The notes under the pieces: model-generated
The model's input: only the letters and a program-made list of their open reading frames with translations
What the model was told of the DNA's origin: nothing
Databases searched by the model: none
Source: Skeletonema tropicum
Taxonomy: Eukaryota; Bacillariophyta; Thalassiosirophyceae; Thalassiosirales; Thalassiosiraceae
Assembly (NCBI GenBank): GCA_037178625.1
Contig: CM074133.1
Coordinates: forward strand, 3,286,001-3,350,000
Direction of reading: 5' to 3'
Length of the DNA: 64,000 bases
Part shown: positions 42,961-53,869 of the stretch, in pieces
Layout: each line of letters starts with the position of its first letter
Position numbering within the stretch: the stretch's first letter is position 1
Program-made: the position numbers and the translations under genes

Positions 42961-44108
42961 TGCTCTCATAGAGTGCTTGAATGGCAGCTAGTCCTGCTGA
43001 GCCGTTTGCCTTGCAAATCGTTCTCCCGAATATTTGTGTGTAGTAGGTGCTTGGGTCAGGGCTTTTGTAGGATCCCCCGTAGTGATAGTTTCGTTGTTTT
43101 GATTTCCAAATTGAGTCGGCTCGTTCTAGGATGTTTGATGGGGTTCTAGTGAATGCTTGGTGAGCCATGTTGGAGGCGTTTGGGAATTTGGACTTGTCGA
43201 TATTGTGGAGTGTTTTGTAGTCGCATGGTGGAGGTGTGCCATATAGGAAGTAGTTTATTGTGGGTCCGAAGAGGCCTAGTGGACTGATGGCAAAAGGGAG
43301 TAATTGCATGTTATCTGAGTAAAGTTCTCCGATGATTTGTTCTCCGGTGAGTGTTATTTGTGATGAGCTGTCGGTGCGTGATGCATTTGAACCTCTGCCT
43401 CTTTGAAACTTGTTCTTCTCTGCCGAAAGGAGTGACGCGACGATATTGTTTGATTTAGCGTTACTTCCACCTCGGGATGGAGAAGGGCAGGTGTCAGAGT
43501 TGCATGTGACCATGTCAAATCCAATTTATGATAGTTTGCATCTGAAGTGGCTCTCGTTTGAGACTATTGGGAGGTTGAAATGGGTTGTCGAATGGTTTAA
43601 TGTTGGATTTTTTGATGCTGCGGACTAAGCCTGTAGTTTCTTTTCCGATTTTTGTGTCTGTGAGGTGGATGAAGGGAATGAGTGTTTCCATCTCCTTGTG
43701 CCACATATCTCTCCATTTGTTGTGCATCTTCGTTTTGAATTGTTTGCTGAGGTGGCTGCATTGATATAGATGGTCTCCTTTTGTGTCGAAGTCTTGTTTG
43801 CAGAAGGGGCATTTGAGTTGTTCTGTTGTTTCCCAAATGTTCATACGTAAACAGCGGAGGAGGTTGAATCTGAAAAGGCAGTTGTCCTGTCTATTTTCTT
43901 CATCGCTTCTTGGAAGGTCCAAAAGTCCTTGTCCCATCTTGCCGACGGAAGATGACGGACCATCATCGTGAGAGTTTGAACGTGTCGCAACGTGTCGCAA
44001 CGTGTCATAGTGATAGATGAAAGTGTCTATTGTCTTCTCATTTTGTCGTCCAAGGGCAAATAAGGTCGTGTCGTCATTTTTCAGTACGAAAGTACGAGGT
44101 GATATCAC
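42961..44108 (-). pseudogene. reverse-transcriptase C-terminal remnant
   Basis: Two adjoining frames. 44108-43515 has CPFCKQDF...H...C, a zinc-finger-like stretch, and WRDMWHKEMETLIPFI. 43513-42961 has QIIGELYSDNMQLLPFAISP and LGLFGPTINYFLYG. Together they resemble the C-terminal region of diatom RT-like proteins. They meet at a stop codon near 43515, where one base shift joins them. No RT core is present. Confidence 0.6.
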
Positions 44109-44176
44109 CCAGAGTTAGGCTCTCTAGAAGTTGAGGCTGCGGCAACGATAATTTCAGACGATCTTGGAATCGGCTG

Positions 44177-45042
44177 ATGAGCCAAGATAATGCGAGTGAG
44201 GCGGATACATCATGTTGCGCTTCCTGTGGCATTGCAGAAACTGATGGCATCAATTTGAAGGATTACACGGCTTGCGTTCTTCGACTTCGATACTGTTGCA
44301 GCGATATCTATCAGAATCATAGGCCACAACATGATGAAGCGGATGTACTGCGCGACGAATTATTATTCAAGCAGCAAGAAAAAGTCATCATGGGGCTGTC
44401 CGATCTGCATGATCCCTCTGCCGCTTGATCTAGACAAATCTACTATGGCGACGTGCAGCAGTAAAGTGATTTGTAATGGCTGTGCTTACGTCCCTTCAGT
44501 TGCGACAGGCAGAAGTATCAGTGGATAAAAATGCCCATTCTGTCGAGCACTATATGAATAACATAATGAACAAAGGATGAAAAGAATTGAGGCGAATGAT
44601 CTAGTTGCGATCCGCGACGAGGGAGTAGTAGAGCAATGCAAAGAGGGTAATTACAGCCGAGCATTTGAGTATTTCACCAAGGCAGCTGATATCGCACATT
44701 TTCAACTGTCACTTATGTATAAAGGGCGTGGCATTGAGAAGAGCATCGGAAAGGAAACGTACCATCTAGAAGAGGCTGTTATTGGGGGGTATGCTGGAGC
44801 AAGATTCATTCTTGGATGTAAGGAATGGAACGATAACGGCAATGGAGAGGGCAGTGAAACATTGGATCATCTCCGCCACCCAAGGGCATGTTCGTTCAAT
44901 CGAAGAGCTAATAGATTTCTACAAGGAAGGATTTGTCGAAAAAGATGTTCTTGCAGCAACTCTTCGAGCGCACCAGGCAGCTGTAGATGTTACCAAGAGT
45001 CCGCAGAGTGAGGCAGCTCTACGAAATAACATGGGAAAATAA
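44177..45042 (+). pseudogene. degraded MYND-RING-Sel1 copy (copy J)
   Basis: ATG at 44177. The MYND finger is damaged (CASCG kept, NLKDYTACVLRLRYCC altered). The frame breaks near 44395, stops at 44528, resumes at 44577 (MKRIEAND) and shifts again near 44850. CPIC and SKVICNGC are recognisable, as is AVKHWIISATQG and a tail ending HQAAVDVTKSPQSEAA. Confidence 0.8.
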
Positions 45043-45530
45043 CATTCGATCTATTTGGAGATTGATATACGATAATAATATGAATGTTGGAAAAGTTAGA
45101 ATGATAATGAAACAAAACGATTTGCTTCCAATAAGGAATCGTCTTCAATATCTGTCTTTGTGATATCAATCAACAGGCGTAAGTTGCAGGAGTCTGACGA
45201 GACAATGATTAGTCAGATACGACAAAGGCTGGATGCGATATCCCACTGGATTGAGATGCAACTGTATGAACTGGCACATTGTATCACATTGTTCTAGGAA
45301 TTCGAGAAGGATGCTCTAAAGTAGCTGATCCACAGAAACCTCGACGTGAACTGCTGTATTTTGTTTCCGCCAACACGTGCGACTAAATCCAAAGGCCTCC
45401 TCTCCATTTGCCACCCTACCGTCGGATCTTCAATATTATCAGCTTCAATCAGCCAATCAACTCATGACGCCCAGGATATTCCACACTGTCAGAAAAAAGA
45501 TTTCAGCGTCCTTTTCATTTTCCATTGCAC
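45043..45530. other. intergenic, no gene seen
   Basis: Lies between copy J and the 3' end of the sulfotransferase gene. ORFs on the + strand are shadows of the latter. Confidence 0.4.
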
Positions 45531-46570
45531 TCATATCATGGGTGATGGTGTCTTGTTCTCATGTGGGATATCTCCTGATGGACACTGCTCGTCAGAGAGG
45601 CCAACAAAGTTGCAGAAAATTTTCCAGCCAACCCCATTTCCGTAGTAATCCTTGTTTGTTAAATCAATATCCAAAAGACGATGAGGCTGGTTTAGTTCCT
45701 CATTGAAAAATTGTCGCACATGACTATTGTGTGATTCGAAGGCTGATATGAAATCTTCCCGAGAGGTGCTGTTGGCTCCAAAGATAGCTCTATACCGTTC
45801 CATCTTCCTCTTGCTTGCTTGCACCTTCTTTTTTTCTTTTGCCCAGGGATACATTTCACCCATCTCAACACTGAACTATACCACTCGTCAGCATTGCGAG
45901 TTGTGAGCACAAACTTAGATTTGGGGTATAGACGGGCAAATCTTTGGTAAAGTTTGTTGGGCTCATGACACCATGGAGAATCTTGGAAGTAATGATACTT
46001 TTCCGCCAGGATTAGGGTTGATGTCTCATTCCCCTTTATCATGTCGGAAGTGGCCGAGGCTCTCTCATTTTCATCTGGACGAGAACCACCAAATACATCT
46101 ATCAAATGGGAATACATGCTATTTAACGAGGTGGTCCCTGTTTTCTTGAATCCAATGCCAAAGATTTTTATGGGCGTCGTGTTCAACAACTCGATGCCAG
46201 CTTTTTTACTTTCGTCTTTTGAGCTATATCTCTTGCCTTTCCAACTGTGGATTTCGTCACCACTAAGTCTAGCAGAAACTTGTTGTGATGGCATATCAAT
46301 GTCATTATTGTTGCGTTTAGTTTGAGTAATGTTAACACCTATGGAACTGGACGTGATGTTGATTATCCCTACCCATCGCTCACTCAAGAAGAAGTACCAC
46401 AGCACGCACGGAGCAATGATGAACAGCAATCTTCGCTTAGACTGAGAGGAAGGGAGCCACGACCATGATGTGGGCTGTGGCGTGTGAGCCTCGGCAATTA
46501 CATCATGTATCCGATTCTTCTCATCTTGATTTCTATTGGTGGCCTTGGCAGTTGCATTTGAACGATTCAT
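45531..46570 (-). CDS. Golgi-type sulfotransferase, one frame change
   Basis: Start MNRSNATAKATNRN at 46570. A single membrane span (about residues 48-66, LLFIIAPCVLWYFFL) suggests a type II Golgi protein. PAPS-binding motif: GIGFKKTGTTSL. Then FQDSPWC and PKSKFVLTTRNADEWYSSV, as in sulfotransferase family 4. The frame changes near 45862-45885. The second frame (YPWAKEKKKV, SHNSHVRQFF, GWKIFCNFVGL, PHENKTP) completes the family pattern, so one base is gained or lost. Acceptor unknown. It is divergent from copy K, 341 bp apart. Confidence 0.75.
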
Positions 46571-46911
46571 CTCCTACCAATTCTGACAATCCAACGCACA
46601 GCTTAGCAAGCTTGCTTCATCAAGTCAAAGCAACACAAATAGGAACCAAACTATTTTGTGAGGAGAGTCCGATGAGAATTGGGATGTTCCAGGCCGCATT
46701 TGGTAGGAGTACCAGATAACGGTACTCAGCAAGATTGCATTTATTCAGTCAAAATGCAAAATTTGAAATTTGTTCTTCAGCTTCGTTCAAAACAAACACC
46801 GAACACATTGCACGAACACTCCATCTCATCTCCATCTGTCACTGACTGTCTCGAGAGAGAGGGGGAGGTTTCTCGACGAGCGGCTAACGATTTTAGTAGT
46901 GGCGTTTCAAA

Positions 46912-47843
46912 ATGAGCGCGGATAGTTCAGCGGACATATCATCATCAAGTTGTGCTTCCTGCGGCATCGCAGAAATTGACAACATCAAATTGAAGGAATG
47001 TGATGGTTGCGATCTCGTAAAATATTGCAGTAACGAGTGCCAGAAAAATCATAGATTACAGCATAATGACGCGTGCAAGAAACGGGCAGCTGAGTTACGT
47101 GATGAAACATTATTCAAGCAACCAGAAAGCAGCCACTCGGGGGACTGTCCGATATGCTTCTTACCTCTGCCACTTGAAGGATCGAAAACAAGCATGACTT
47201 CATGTTGCTACAAAATCATTTGCATTGGCTGTGTTCTTGCCAATAAGAGGCGAGAGGTGGAGTTGAGGCTAAAACATTCGTGCCCATTCTGTCGCGAACC
47301 TGTGCCTGTGTCCGAAACGAAGGTAGAGGAGGAAGTTGATCAATGCAGGATGAAACGAATTGAAGCAAATGATCCATTTGCGGTATACACAGAAGGGATG
47401 ATGCAATACGAGCAAGGGGAGTATGGAAAAGCATTTGAGTATTATACAAAAGCTGCACAATTGGGAATGGCGGAGGCGCATCATCAGCTGTCAGTGTTGT
47501 ATTTTCAGGGTGAAGGTGTCGAGAAGGATATGGGGAAGCAAATTTACCATGCTGAAGAGGCTGCTATTGGAGGGCATGCATATGCTAGATGCAATCTTGG
47601 AATACATCGAAGTGAAAACAATAATTTTGACAGAGCAGTGAAACATTGGATCATCGCTGCCGCACAAGGAGAATCCATTGATCAATCAAAATGCTGATGG
47701 AAGTATTCAAGATGGGATTTGTCAGCAAAGAGGACCTTGCTGCAGCTCTCCGGGCACACCAGGCCGCTGTAGATGCAACCAAGAGTCCGCTGAGGGAGGA
47801 AGCCGAAAAATATTTAAGAACATCACACACCGACACTGAGTAA
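46912..47843 (+). CDS. MYND-RING-Sel1 protein with one frameshift (copy K)
   Basis: ATG at 46912. MYND (CASCG, CDGCDLVKYC, CQKNH), LFKQPESSHSGDCPIC, CCYKIICIGC, CPFC, then Sel1 repeats. The frame breaks near 47670-47690 (a TCCATTGAT stretch where other copies read GATTCAATC) and gives a stop at 47697. The proper tail (VFKMGFVSKEDLAAALRAHQ) continues to 47843. Upstream sequence GATTTTAGTAGTGGCG...TCAAAATGAGCG resembles that of copy M. Confidence 0.85.
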
Positions 47844-48362
47844 TCCCTCCATGACCAATCCGACGGCAAACCATGGTACTATCGGACCGACGACACCCCA
47901 AATCTTGTACTGGTGATAAACAATTGTCCACAGAGACAATCTTTCATACAAGCCAAGGGTAGGAGACTATCTTCTCAACTTCTCAAAGGATGATTGATAT
48001 GCGACAGTGCAGGGAGAATCTGGGTGTTTGTAATTTTGTAGTGGCAGAAAAGGAATTATCTGAGGAGGAGTGAAGGATGTGGAGTATTGTATCAAATTAT
48101 CCATCTATTTATTGTAACAGACACAAATAAATGAAATTGTTGAATAGGCTATGAGCAAGAACAGCAATAGAAACTATTGCACTCATTCAACGTATCGAGT
48201 AAAAAAGATCGATCATATTAACTTTCGACCATGACCAAACCAAGTAGATGCGACTAGGTTGCTTTGCCGAGATCTATCATGCTGTGAGGCTACGAAGACT
48301 GAGATCCTTTTAAGCCTACTCCTTGTTGGAGTTTTTCATTACATGATACCACCAATCTTACT
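47844..48362. other. shared 3' flank of copies K and L
   Basis: 47821-47940 matches 52320-52415 in inverted orientation (ACCATGGT, CCGACGGCAAACC). 48241-48295 (AGATGCGACTAGGTTGCTTTGCC) matches the flanks after copies O and P in inverted orientation. Confidence 0.6.
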
Positions 48363-49275
48363 TCAGCATCCATAATATTGTGCAGCTGCCTCCCTCTGCG
48401 GACTTTTGGTTGCATCTACAGCTGCCTGATGTGCACGAAGAGTAGCCGCGAGTACCTCTTTGCTGACAAATCCCCCTCTATATGCTTTCATCATCATTTT
48501 GATTGAAAAATCACAACCTTGCGTGGAGCCGATGATAAAATGTTTCACTGCTCTCTCAGCATTGCGATTATTAATTTCCTCCTTTCCCAGAAGGTATCTA
48601 GCGATTGGGATGTCCTCCAATGGCAGCTTCTTCCAGATGGTACATTTCCTTTCCCTTGTCTTTCTCAACACCCTGCCCATTTTGATACATTACAACCAGT
48701 TTACAATGTGCATCAGCATTTCCCAATTCAGCAGCTTTTGTCCAATATTCAACTGCTTTGATGTAGTTTTTCCCCTCGTATTGCGCGGCTCCTTCAACGA
48801 GCATCGAAACTGGATCATTTGCCTTTATTCTTTTCATCCTCTGATTGTCCAATTCCTCTTGCGTTTCGGGTTTTGCTTCTCGACAGAATGGGCACCTTTC
48901 TTTGAGCCTCATTTCTTGATCTCTCAATTTAGTGGCGTGACAGCAGCCGTTGCAAACCACTTTGCTGCAGCATTCCGTCATAACTGATTCCGGTAAATCA
49001 ATGGGTAGCGGCAACATGCAGATCGGGCAGTCCCCAAGATTTGTACTTTCCGGCTGTTTAAATAACAGCTCATCACGTATTTCAGCCAGTCGCTTCTTGC
49101 ACGCTTCTTCATGCTCTGATTTATGCTCTTTCTGACACTCATCGCTGCAATATCTAACAAGATCACAATCATCACATTTCTCTAATTTGATGTCATCGCA
49201 TTCTGCGATGCCACAGGCGGCACAACAGGATGATTCTACTGCTACTGCATTGTCATTGTCATTATCTTCGCTCAT
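48363..49275 (-). CDS. MYND-RING-Sel1 protein with a one-base insertion (copy L)
   Basis: ATG at 49275. MYND (CAACG, CDDCDLVRYC, CQKEH), LLFKQPESTNLGDCPIC, CCSKVVCNGC, CPFC and Sel1 repeats. At + strand 48603 one extra G makes GGHPNR-stop where other copies read GGHPNARYLLG. The rest (ARYLLGKEEINN, AVKHFIIGSTQG, SKEVLAATLRAHQ) continues intact to 48363. It is divergent from copy M, with a 290-bp shared promoter region. Confidence 0.85.
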
Positions 49276-49565
49276 ATTACTTCACCGACGCTCCGAAAAT
49301 AAAATAACAAATATCGATGTCGTCAGCTTCGTTCGTCGCAAGCTAAAACAAACAAACAAACAAACAAACAAACAAACAAACAAACAAACAAAATTGTTAT
49401 TTGACGTGCTTGTATGTACTTAAAAGTAGCTTGAGTTGAATGGTTCTGAGTTGGTTGGGTGGTTCTTTCCTTGGTCCTTGGTGCGAGCGATGCACGAAGC
49501 AAGGCAAGAAGGAACCAAACTTTTTTGTGAGGAGTTAATAAAGATTTTAGTTGCGGCAGTTCAAA
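49276..49565. promoter_or_regulatory. bidirectional promoter region of copies L and M
   Basis: The L side (49276-49335) carries on the minus strand GAACGAAGCTGACGACATC, ATATTTGTTATTTT and TTCGGAGCGTCGGT directly before ATG; the same block precedes copy O (53812-53869) and, weaker, copy P. The M side resembles copy K. An AAAC microsatellite (49345-49393) separates them. No core promoter element is assigned. Confidence 0.55.
49345..49393. repeat. AAAC microsatellite
   Basis: About twelve AAAC units between copies L and M. Confidence 0.9.
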
Positions 49566-50504
49566 ATGAGCGAGGATAGTTCAGCGGACACATCATCATC
49601 TTGTTGTGCTGCATGCAGCATAGCAGAAGTTGATGATGTGAAATTGATGGAATGTGCTAAATGCGATCTCGTTAGATATTGCAGCGATGAGTGCCAGAAA
49701 AATCATAAATCACAGCATAAAGAAGCGTGTAGCAAAAGAGCCGCTGAATTACGTGATGAATTATTATTCAAACAACCAGCAAGCACACATCTTGGGGACT
49801 GCCCGATCTGCATGTTGCCTTTGCCGATTGATATATCGAAAATAACTATGACGCCATGTTGCAGCAAAGACATTTGCAAAGGTTGCGTTTATCAACGTGA
49901 GGCGAGAGTTGGATGCATCCTTGAGGCCTTCGTGCCTCATTCGTGCCCATTTTGTCGAGACGTTGTGCTCAAAACAAAGAAAGAGCGTGATCAAAAAAGT
50001 GAGAAACAAAGGATGAAAAGAATTGAAGCAAATGATCCAGATGCGATACACACAGAAGGGATGATGCAATACAAGCAAGGAGAGTATGGAAAAGCATTTG
50101 AGTTGTTAACGAAGGCTGCAGAATTAGGATGTGCCGAGGCGCATCATCAGCTGTCAGGGTTGTATTTTAAGGGTGAAGGTGTTGAGAAGGATGAGGGGAA
50201 GCAAATTTACCATGCCGAAGAGGCTGCTATTGGTGGCCAACCCGAGGCTCGATACTATCTTGGATATTTAGAATGGCAAAATGGCAATAAGGAGAGAGCA
50301 GTGAAACATTGGATCATAGCTGCCACTCAGGGAGAAGATGGTTCAATCAAAAAGTTGATGGATGCATTCAAGATGGGATTTGTTAGCAAAGAGGACCTTG
50401 CAGCTGCTCTCCGTGCACACCAAGCCGCCGTAGATGCTACCAACAGTCCACAGAGGGAGACAGCCGAAAAATGGGGATATCACAAATATGTAAGCCGTAG
50501 ATAA
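49566..50504 (+). CDS. MYND-RING-Sel1 protein (copy M), intact
   Basis: ATG at 49566 (MSEDSSADTSSSC) aligns with other copies; an in-frame ATG five codons earlier is less likely. MYND (CAACS, CAKCDLVRYC, CQKNH), LLFKQPASTHLGDCPIC (Ala in the usual PES), a CC-x4-C-x2-C centre (CCSKDICKGC), CPFC with a longer loop before it, and RMKRIEANDPDA. Sel1 repeats (LTKAAELGCAEAH, GVEKDEGKQ, AVKHWIIAATQG) and SKEDLAAALRAHQAAVDATN end the protein. Confidence 0.9.
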   Translation: MSEDSSADTSSSCCAACSIAEVDDVKLMECAKCDLVRYCSDECQKNHKSQHKEACSKRAAELRDELLFKQPASTHLGDCPICMLPLPIDISKITMTPCCSKDICKGCVYQREARVGCILEAFVPHSCPFCRDVVLKTKKERDQKSEKQRMKRIEANDPDAIHTEGMMQYKQGEYGKAFELLTKAAELGCAEAHHQLSGLYFKGEGVEKDEGKQIYHAEEAAIGGQPEARYYLGYLEWQNGNKERAVKHWIIAATQGEDGSIKKLMDAFKMGFVSKEDLAAALRAHQAAVDATNSPQRETAEKWGYHKYVSRR

Positions 50505-51191
50505 TATGGCTAGCAGCGGCATTTAGCTTCGAAACTGCTCATATCTGCAACATTACCAAAAGCGTAGCATGGAGGTCAGACAATGAAAAGGTGATGTAGA
50601 GTGTAGAGATGAGGAATGTTTTTGTTATTTCGAAGAGTTGGAGTAATTAATCAATAAATGCAAACCATGTCATCGACTTCCCAGTCTTCGACCTTGCGGT
50701 AACTGACGCATGACGGAGGTGTCCGTGATTCAGATGTGTCTTTAGCGACACAAATAAGCAGTATCGACGTCCTTCTTGTACGCAGCAATTGTGGGGGGAT
50801 CTGAGCTTTGTTCATCCCTTCAACAAACTATTCAGCGGCGTAGACTATTAACAAAATACTAGATTATCGAGAGAACTCACCACTCTGCCAAGAAGTTAAT
50901 GTATTGGTGAGTGAAAATTGTATTGCTGCCTAAATAGAAGAAACATTATCCATGTAGATTAAACGTTGTCAAAGCTTGGTTGTTGTTAGTTGTACTTCGT
51001 CGTCATCTTCTCCTCTCAAAACTCACAGAATTCTTCGTTCGTATTCTGTACACTTCCACGCCACCACAAAAAACAACGCATTGTACAACATACACATCTG
51101 CATTCAACGTCGTATTGAAACACATTGACCGCCACAACGTAGCATCACTTCATTCATCAATTATTTAACTGCACACATTTAATCCATTTAT
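50505..51191. other. intergenic, no gene seen
   Basis: Between copy M and the terminal exon of the MsrB-like gene. Short ORFs lack features. Confidence 0.4.
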
Positions 51192-51998
51192 TTATTCCTC
51201 CTCTCCTCCAACGGGCCTTCCAGCAACACTCACAAGACTGCATCATTAGAGAATGAACATTGTGTGTGAGTATATTGCAGCGGTGTCAATGCACAAACAC
51301 GACAACAAAAGCATAACAACGACAGCATAAATCACAACATATCAAACAAAACAATCAAATACTACTCACTTGATACAATAACGATTGCCACTCGAATCCG
51401 GTAAATTGTGCCCCAAATGCGTCCCATCCACACTCACCGACTCTCCATCGCCCAAACACCTCACATTCTCCCACACAACCTCCTCATCCCGAAAGCTAGG
51501 CCATCCATGACTTGCCGACTCATTCAAAAAGTCCTCCATCGAACGTCCCTTGGGCGCCACGAATAGCGGCTTGCCCGTATTGGAATCGTAAAATGTGATT
51601 TCCTTCCCTTCCTTGGCCGTAGCGCGCGCATCCTCGACAAATGATGTGGTGGTCCAGTATCCGGCATACTCGGCGTAATGTCGGTTGAAGTTGCAGATGC
51701 GATCGGCAGTGTCGTAATCGCACTTCCACCTCAAATCTTTCTGAACGGGCGTTTCGGAGGTGCCGTGTGCTTTTTGGGACATGATGGATTCATCGCCCAT
51801 GACGCAGGGGGCGGCGAATTCTTTTTTGCCAAAGAAGGAGTCGAGGACTGACATGGAGCGAGTGGTGGTGCTGCTGGAAGCAGTGGGTGTTGCGGTGGCG
51901 ATGGTGCGGCGGAGGGCGCTGGAGGATGAGGAAGAAAAGGCGCTGGCTGAGCCGAGGGTGGAGGCTAGGAGGAGTAGGGAGTGGCTGTGGCGAGGCAT
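51192..51998 (-). CDS. plastid-targeted MsrB-like protein (methionine-R-sulfoxide reductase family)
   Basis: ATG at 51998. A signal peptide (LLLLASTLGSASA) is followed by Phe-Ser, the diatom ASAF plastid signature. The body has the MsrB-type pattern: SFVEDARA, APKGRSMEDFL, HGWPSF, GTHLGHNLPD, GNRYCI. The open frame appears to end at ...CIK-stop, but GTGAGT overlaps that point. Splicing the 132-nt intron (51238-51369, acceptor AATGATGCAG) gives RYCINLVSVAG and a further 11 residues to a stop at 51192. The RYCIN motif holds the expected catalytic Cys. Zinc-binding CxxC pairs typical of MsrB are not seen. A stand-alone sulfoxide reductase role in the plastid is inferred. Confidence 0.75.
51238..51369 (-). 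other. 132-nt intron before the last exon of the MsrB-like gene
   Basis: On the minus strand GTGAGTAGT...AATGATGCAG, phase 2. Splicing converts the Lys codon into Asn and restores RYCINLVS. Confidence 0.85.
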
Positions 51999-52300
51999 GA
52001 TTGATCTCAGTATATAGTATTGCTTGCTTCTTGATGATAGTAGACACAAGATGTGCTTCTTTTATGCGGTAGTAACGACGAGGAAGCCAGCGTCGATCGA
52101 TCTCATCTTCATCGTCGGTCGATCATCGATCCTTTTGCGCCACCTCAGAAGCTTTCTTTTTAGTGTGGGGGCTACTTTAGGTTATTTACTACGCACGTGG
52201 GCTAGTTATCATAACCTACTAATAGAGCCCCACACAAGTTGCATAAAATCATGAGGGACAGCGGACGGAACACAGTAGCACATAAGTAGCACTCTATCTT

Positions 52301-52316
52301 CTCTCTCTAGAGAGAG
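52301..52316. repeat. 16-bp palindrome CTCTCTCTAGAGAGAG
   Basis: Perfect palindrome, the longest of the recurring CTCTCTAGAGAG type, in the 3' flank of copy N. Confidence 0.75.
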
Positions 52317-52319
52317 GGA

Positions 52320-52415
52320 GAGGTGTTAGGTGAATGAAAGATTGTCTCTGATCTGTGGACGATTGTACCATGGTTTGCCGTCGGATTGAGATTACTTAGT
52401 GTCTGTGTGATGACA
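52320..52415 (-). repeat. copy of the 3' flank of copy K
   Basis: On the minus strand: ACACTAAGTAATCTCAATC, CCGACGGCAAACCATGGTAC and GTCCACAGATCAGAGACAATC. Matches 47821-47945. Confidence 0.7.
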
Positions 52416-52602
52416 TCTGTTGCGGTGACACGCCACTGTCGAGTTGATAAGATTGAAAGAATGGAATACATCATTAACACTTCAACTCCATCAAAACAAC
52501 AAAACATTCTTCATCTTTAAATCACCTATTCAGCCTTGCTTGAGCCTTGCATGAGCATATTCAGAATGTTGCTTGCTATGCCTCTTACACTATCTCTATT
52601 AT

Positions 52603-53514
52603 CTATCTCAAAAAATTGCACAACCCCTTTTCGGCTGCCTCCCTCTGTGGACTCTTGGTCTCGTCTACAGCAGCCTGATGTGCACGTAAAGTAGCAGCAA
52701 GTACCTCTTTGCTGACGAATCCCAGTTTAAATGCAATCATCAGTCTTTTGATTGATTCATCTTCTCCCTGGGTGGCAGCTATGATCCAATGTTTCACTGC
52801 CCTCTCCTTATTTCCATTGTGCCATTCCAAATATCCAAGACCATGTCGAGCTTCGGGGTGACCGCGTATGGCAGCCCCTTCGGCATGGTAAATTTCCTTC
52901 CCCCTGTCCTTCTCAACACCTTCATTATGACTATACATATATGATAGGTTGCGATGTGCCTCGGCACATCCTAATTCAGCAGCCTTCGCGAACCACTCAA
53001 ATGCTTTTTTATACTCTCCTTTTTCGTGTTGTGTCATCCCTTCTCGGCAAATCGCAACTTTATTATTTGCTTCAATTCTTTTCGTACTTCGTTTATCAAA
53101 TCCTTCCTCGTCATTTGTTTTGAGCATAGCGTTTCGACAGAATGGGCACGAGGGCTTCAATGATGCTTCCATCTCACGCATCGTATTGGCATACATACAG
53201 CCATTGCAAATTCGTTTGCTGCAACACGAAGTGATACTTCTTTTCGATACATCAAGAGGAAATGGTAAAAAGCAGATCGGACAGTCCCCAAGATGTGTGC
53301 TCTCTGGTTGCTTGAATAATACCTCATCTCGTAATTCAGCGGCTCTTTTGCTGCACGCTTCTTCATGCTGTGATTTATGATCTGTTAGACATTCATCGCT
53401 GCAATAGCGAACGAGATCGCAACCATCACATTTCTTCAATTTCAAGTCATCAACTTCTGCTTTGCCACACGAGGCACAACTTGATGATGTCTCCGCTGAC
53501 CTATCCTTGCTCAT
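52603..53514 (-). CDS. MYND-RING-Sel1 protein (copy N), intact
   Basis: 303 codons, ATG at 53514 (MSKDRSAETSSSC). MYND (CASCG, CDGCDLVRYC, CLTDH), VLFKQPESTHLGDCPIC, CCSKRICNGC, CPFC, TKRIEANNKVA, Sel1 repeats (FAKAAELGCAEAH, GVEKDRGKE, AVKHWIIAATQG) and SKEVLAATLRAHQAAVDETK. Its upstream TAGTTTTAGTAGCGGC resembles copy K, while copy O on the other side uses the L-type block. Confidence 0.9.
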   Translation of the reverse strand: MSKDRSAETSSSCASCGKAEVDDLKLKKCDGCDLVRYCSDECLTDHKSQHEEACSKRAAELRDEVLFKQPESTHLGDCPICFLPFPLDVSKRSITSCCSKRICNGCMYANTMREMEASLKPSCPFCRNAMLKTNDEEGFDKRSTKRIEANNKVAICREGMTQHEKGEYKKAFEWFAKAAELGCAEAHRNLSYMYSHNEGVEKDRGKEIYHAEGAAIRGHPEARHGLGYLEWHNGNKERAVKHWIIAATQGEDESIKRLMIAFKLGFVSKEVLAATLRAHQAAVDETKSPQREAAEKGLCNFLR

Positions 53515-53869
53515 AGTTCACAGCCGCTACTAAAACTAGCCGCTCGCTCAAGCACCTCTCCCTCGCTGGAGAAAAAGATTGACGGAGACGAAAGACTGAA
53601 TACTTATGGAGTGGATGGAGAGTTGGAATAGTTGGAGTTGTGTCATGAGGCGAAGGGATTGTGGCGGCACTGAAAGCGGCACTCAGAAGTGCACTTGCCA
53701 AGAGACGAGGGGCTGGCAGGCCTGGCGAAGCCTGCCTGGCGAGGGCGGGGGCACAAACCAGCCCGACCCAACCACTGACCACTGCTCCACTCACTCAAGC
53801 AACTTTAACAGTGAACGAAGCTGACGACATCAATATTTGTTATTTTCGGAGCGTCGGTTAAAGTAAAAT
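53515..53869. promoter_or_regulatory. bidirectional promoter region of copies N and O
   Basis: 53812-53869 carries the block shared with L (GAACGAAGCTGACGACATC, TTATTTTCGGAGCGTCGGT). About 53640-53810 is also similar to 58681-58870 upstream of copy P (GGCGAAGGGATT, CAGCCCGACCCAAC). No TATA box is clear. Confidence 0.55.

Noticed and set aside
51366..51370. TGA as a selenocysteine codon in the MsrB-like gene
   Set aside because: The TGA lies inside a GTGAGT donor and splicing gives the normal ending.
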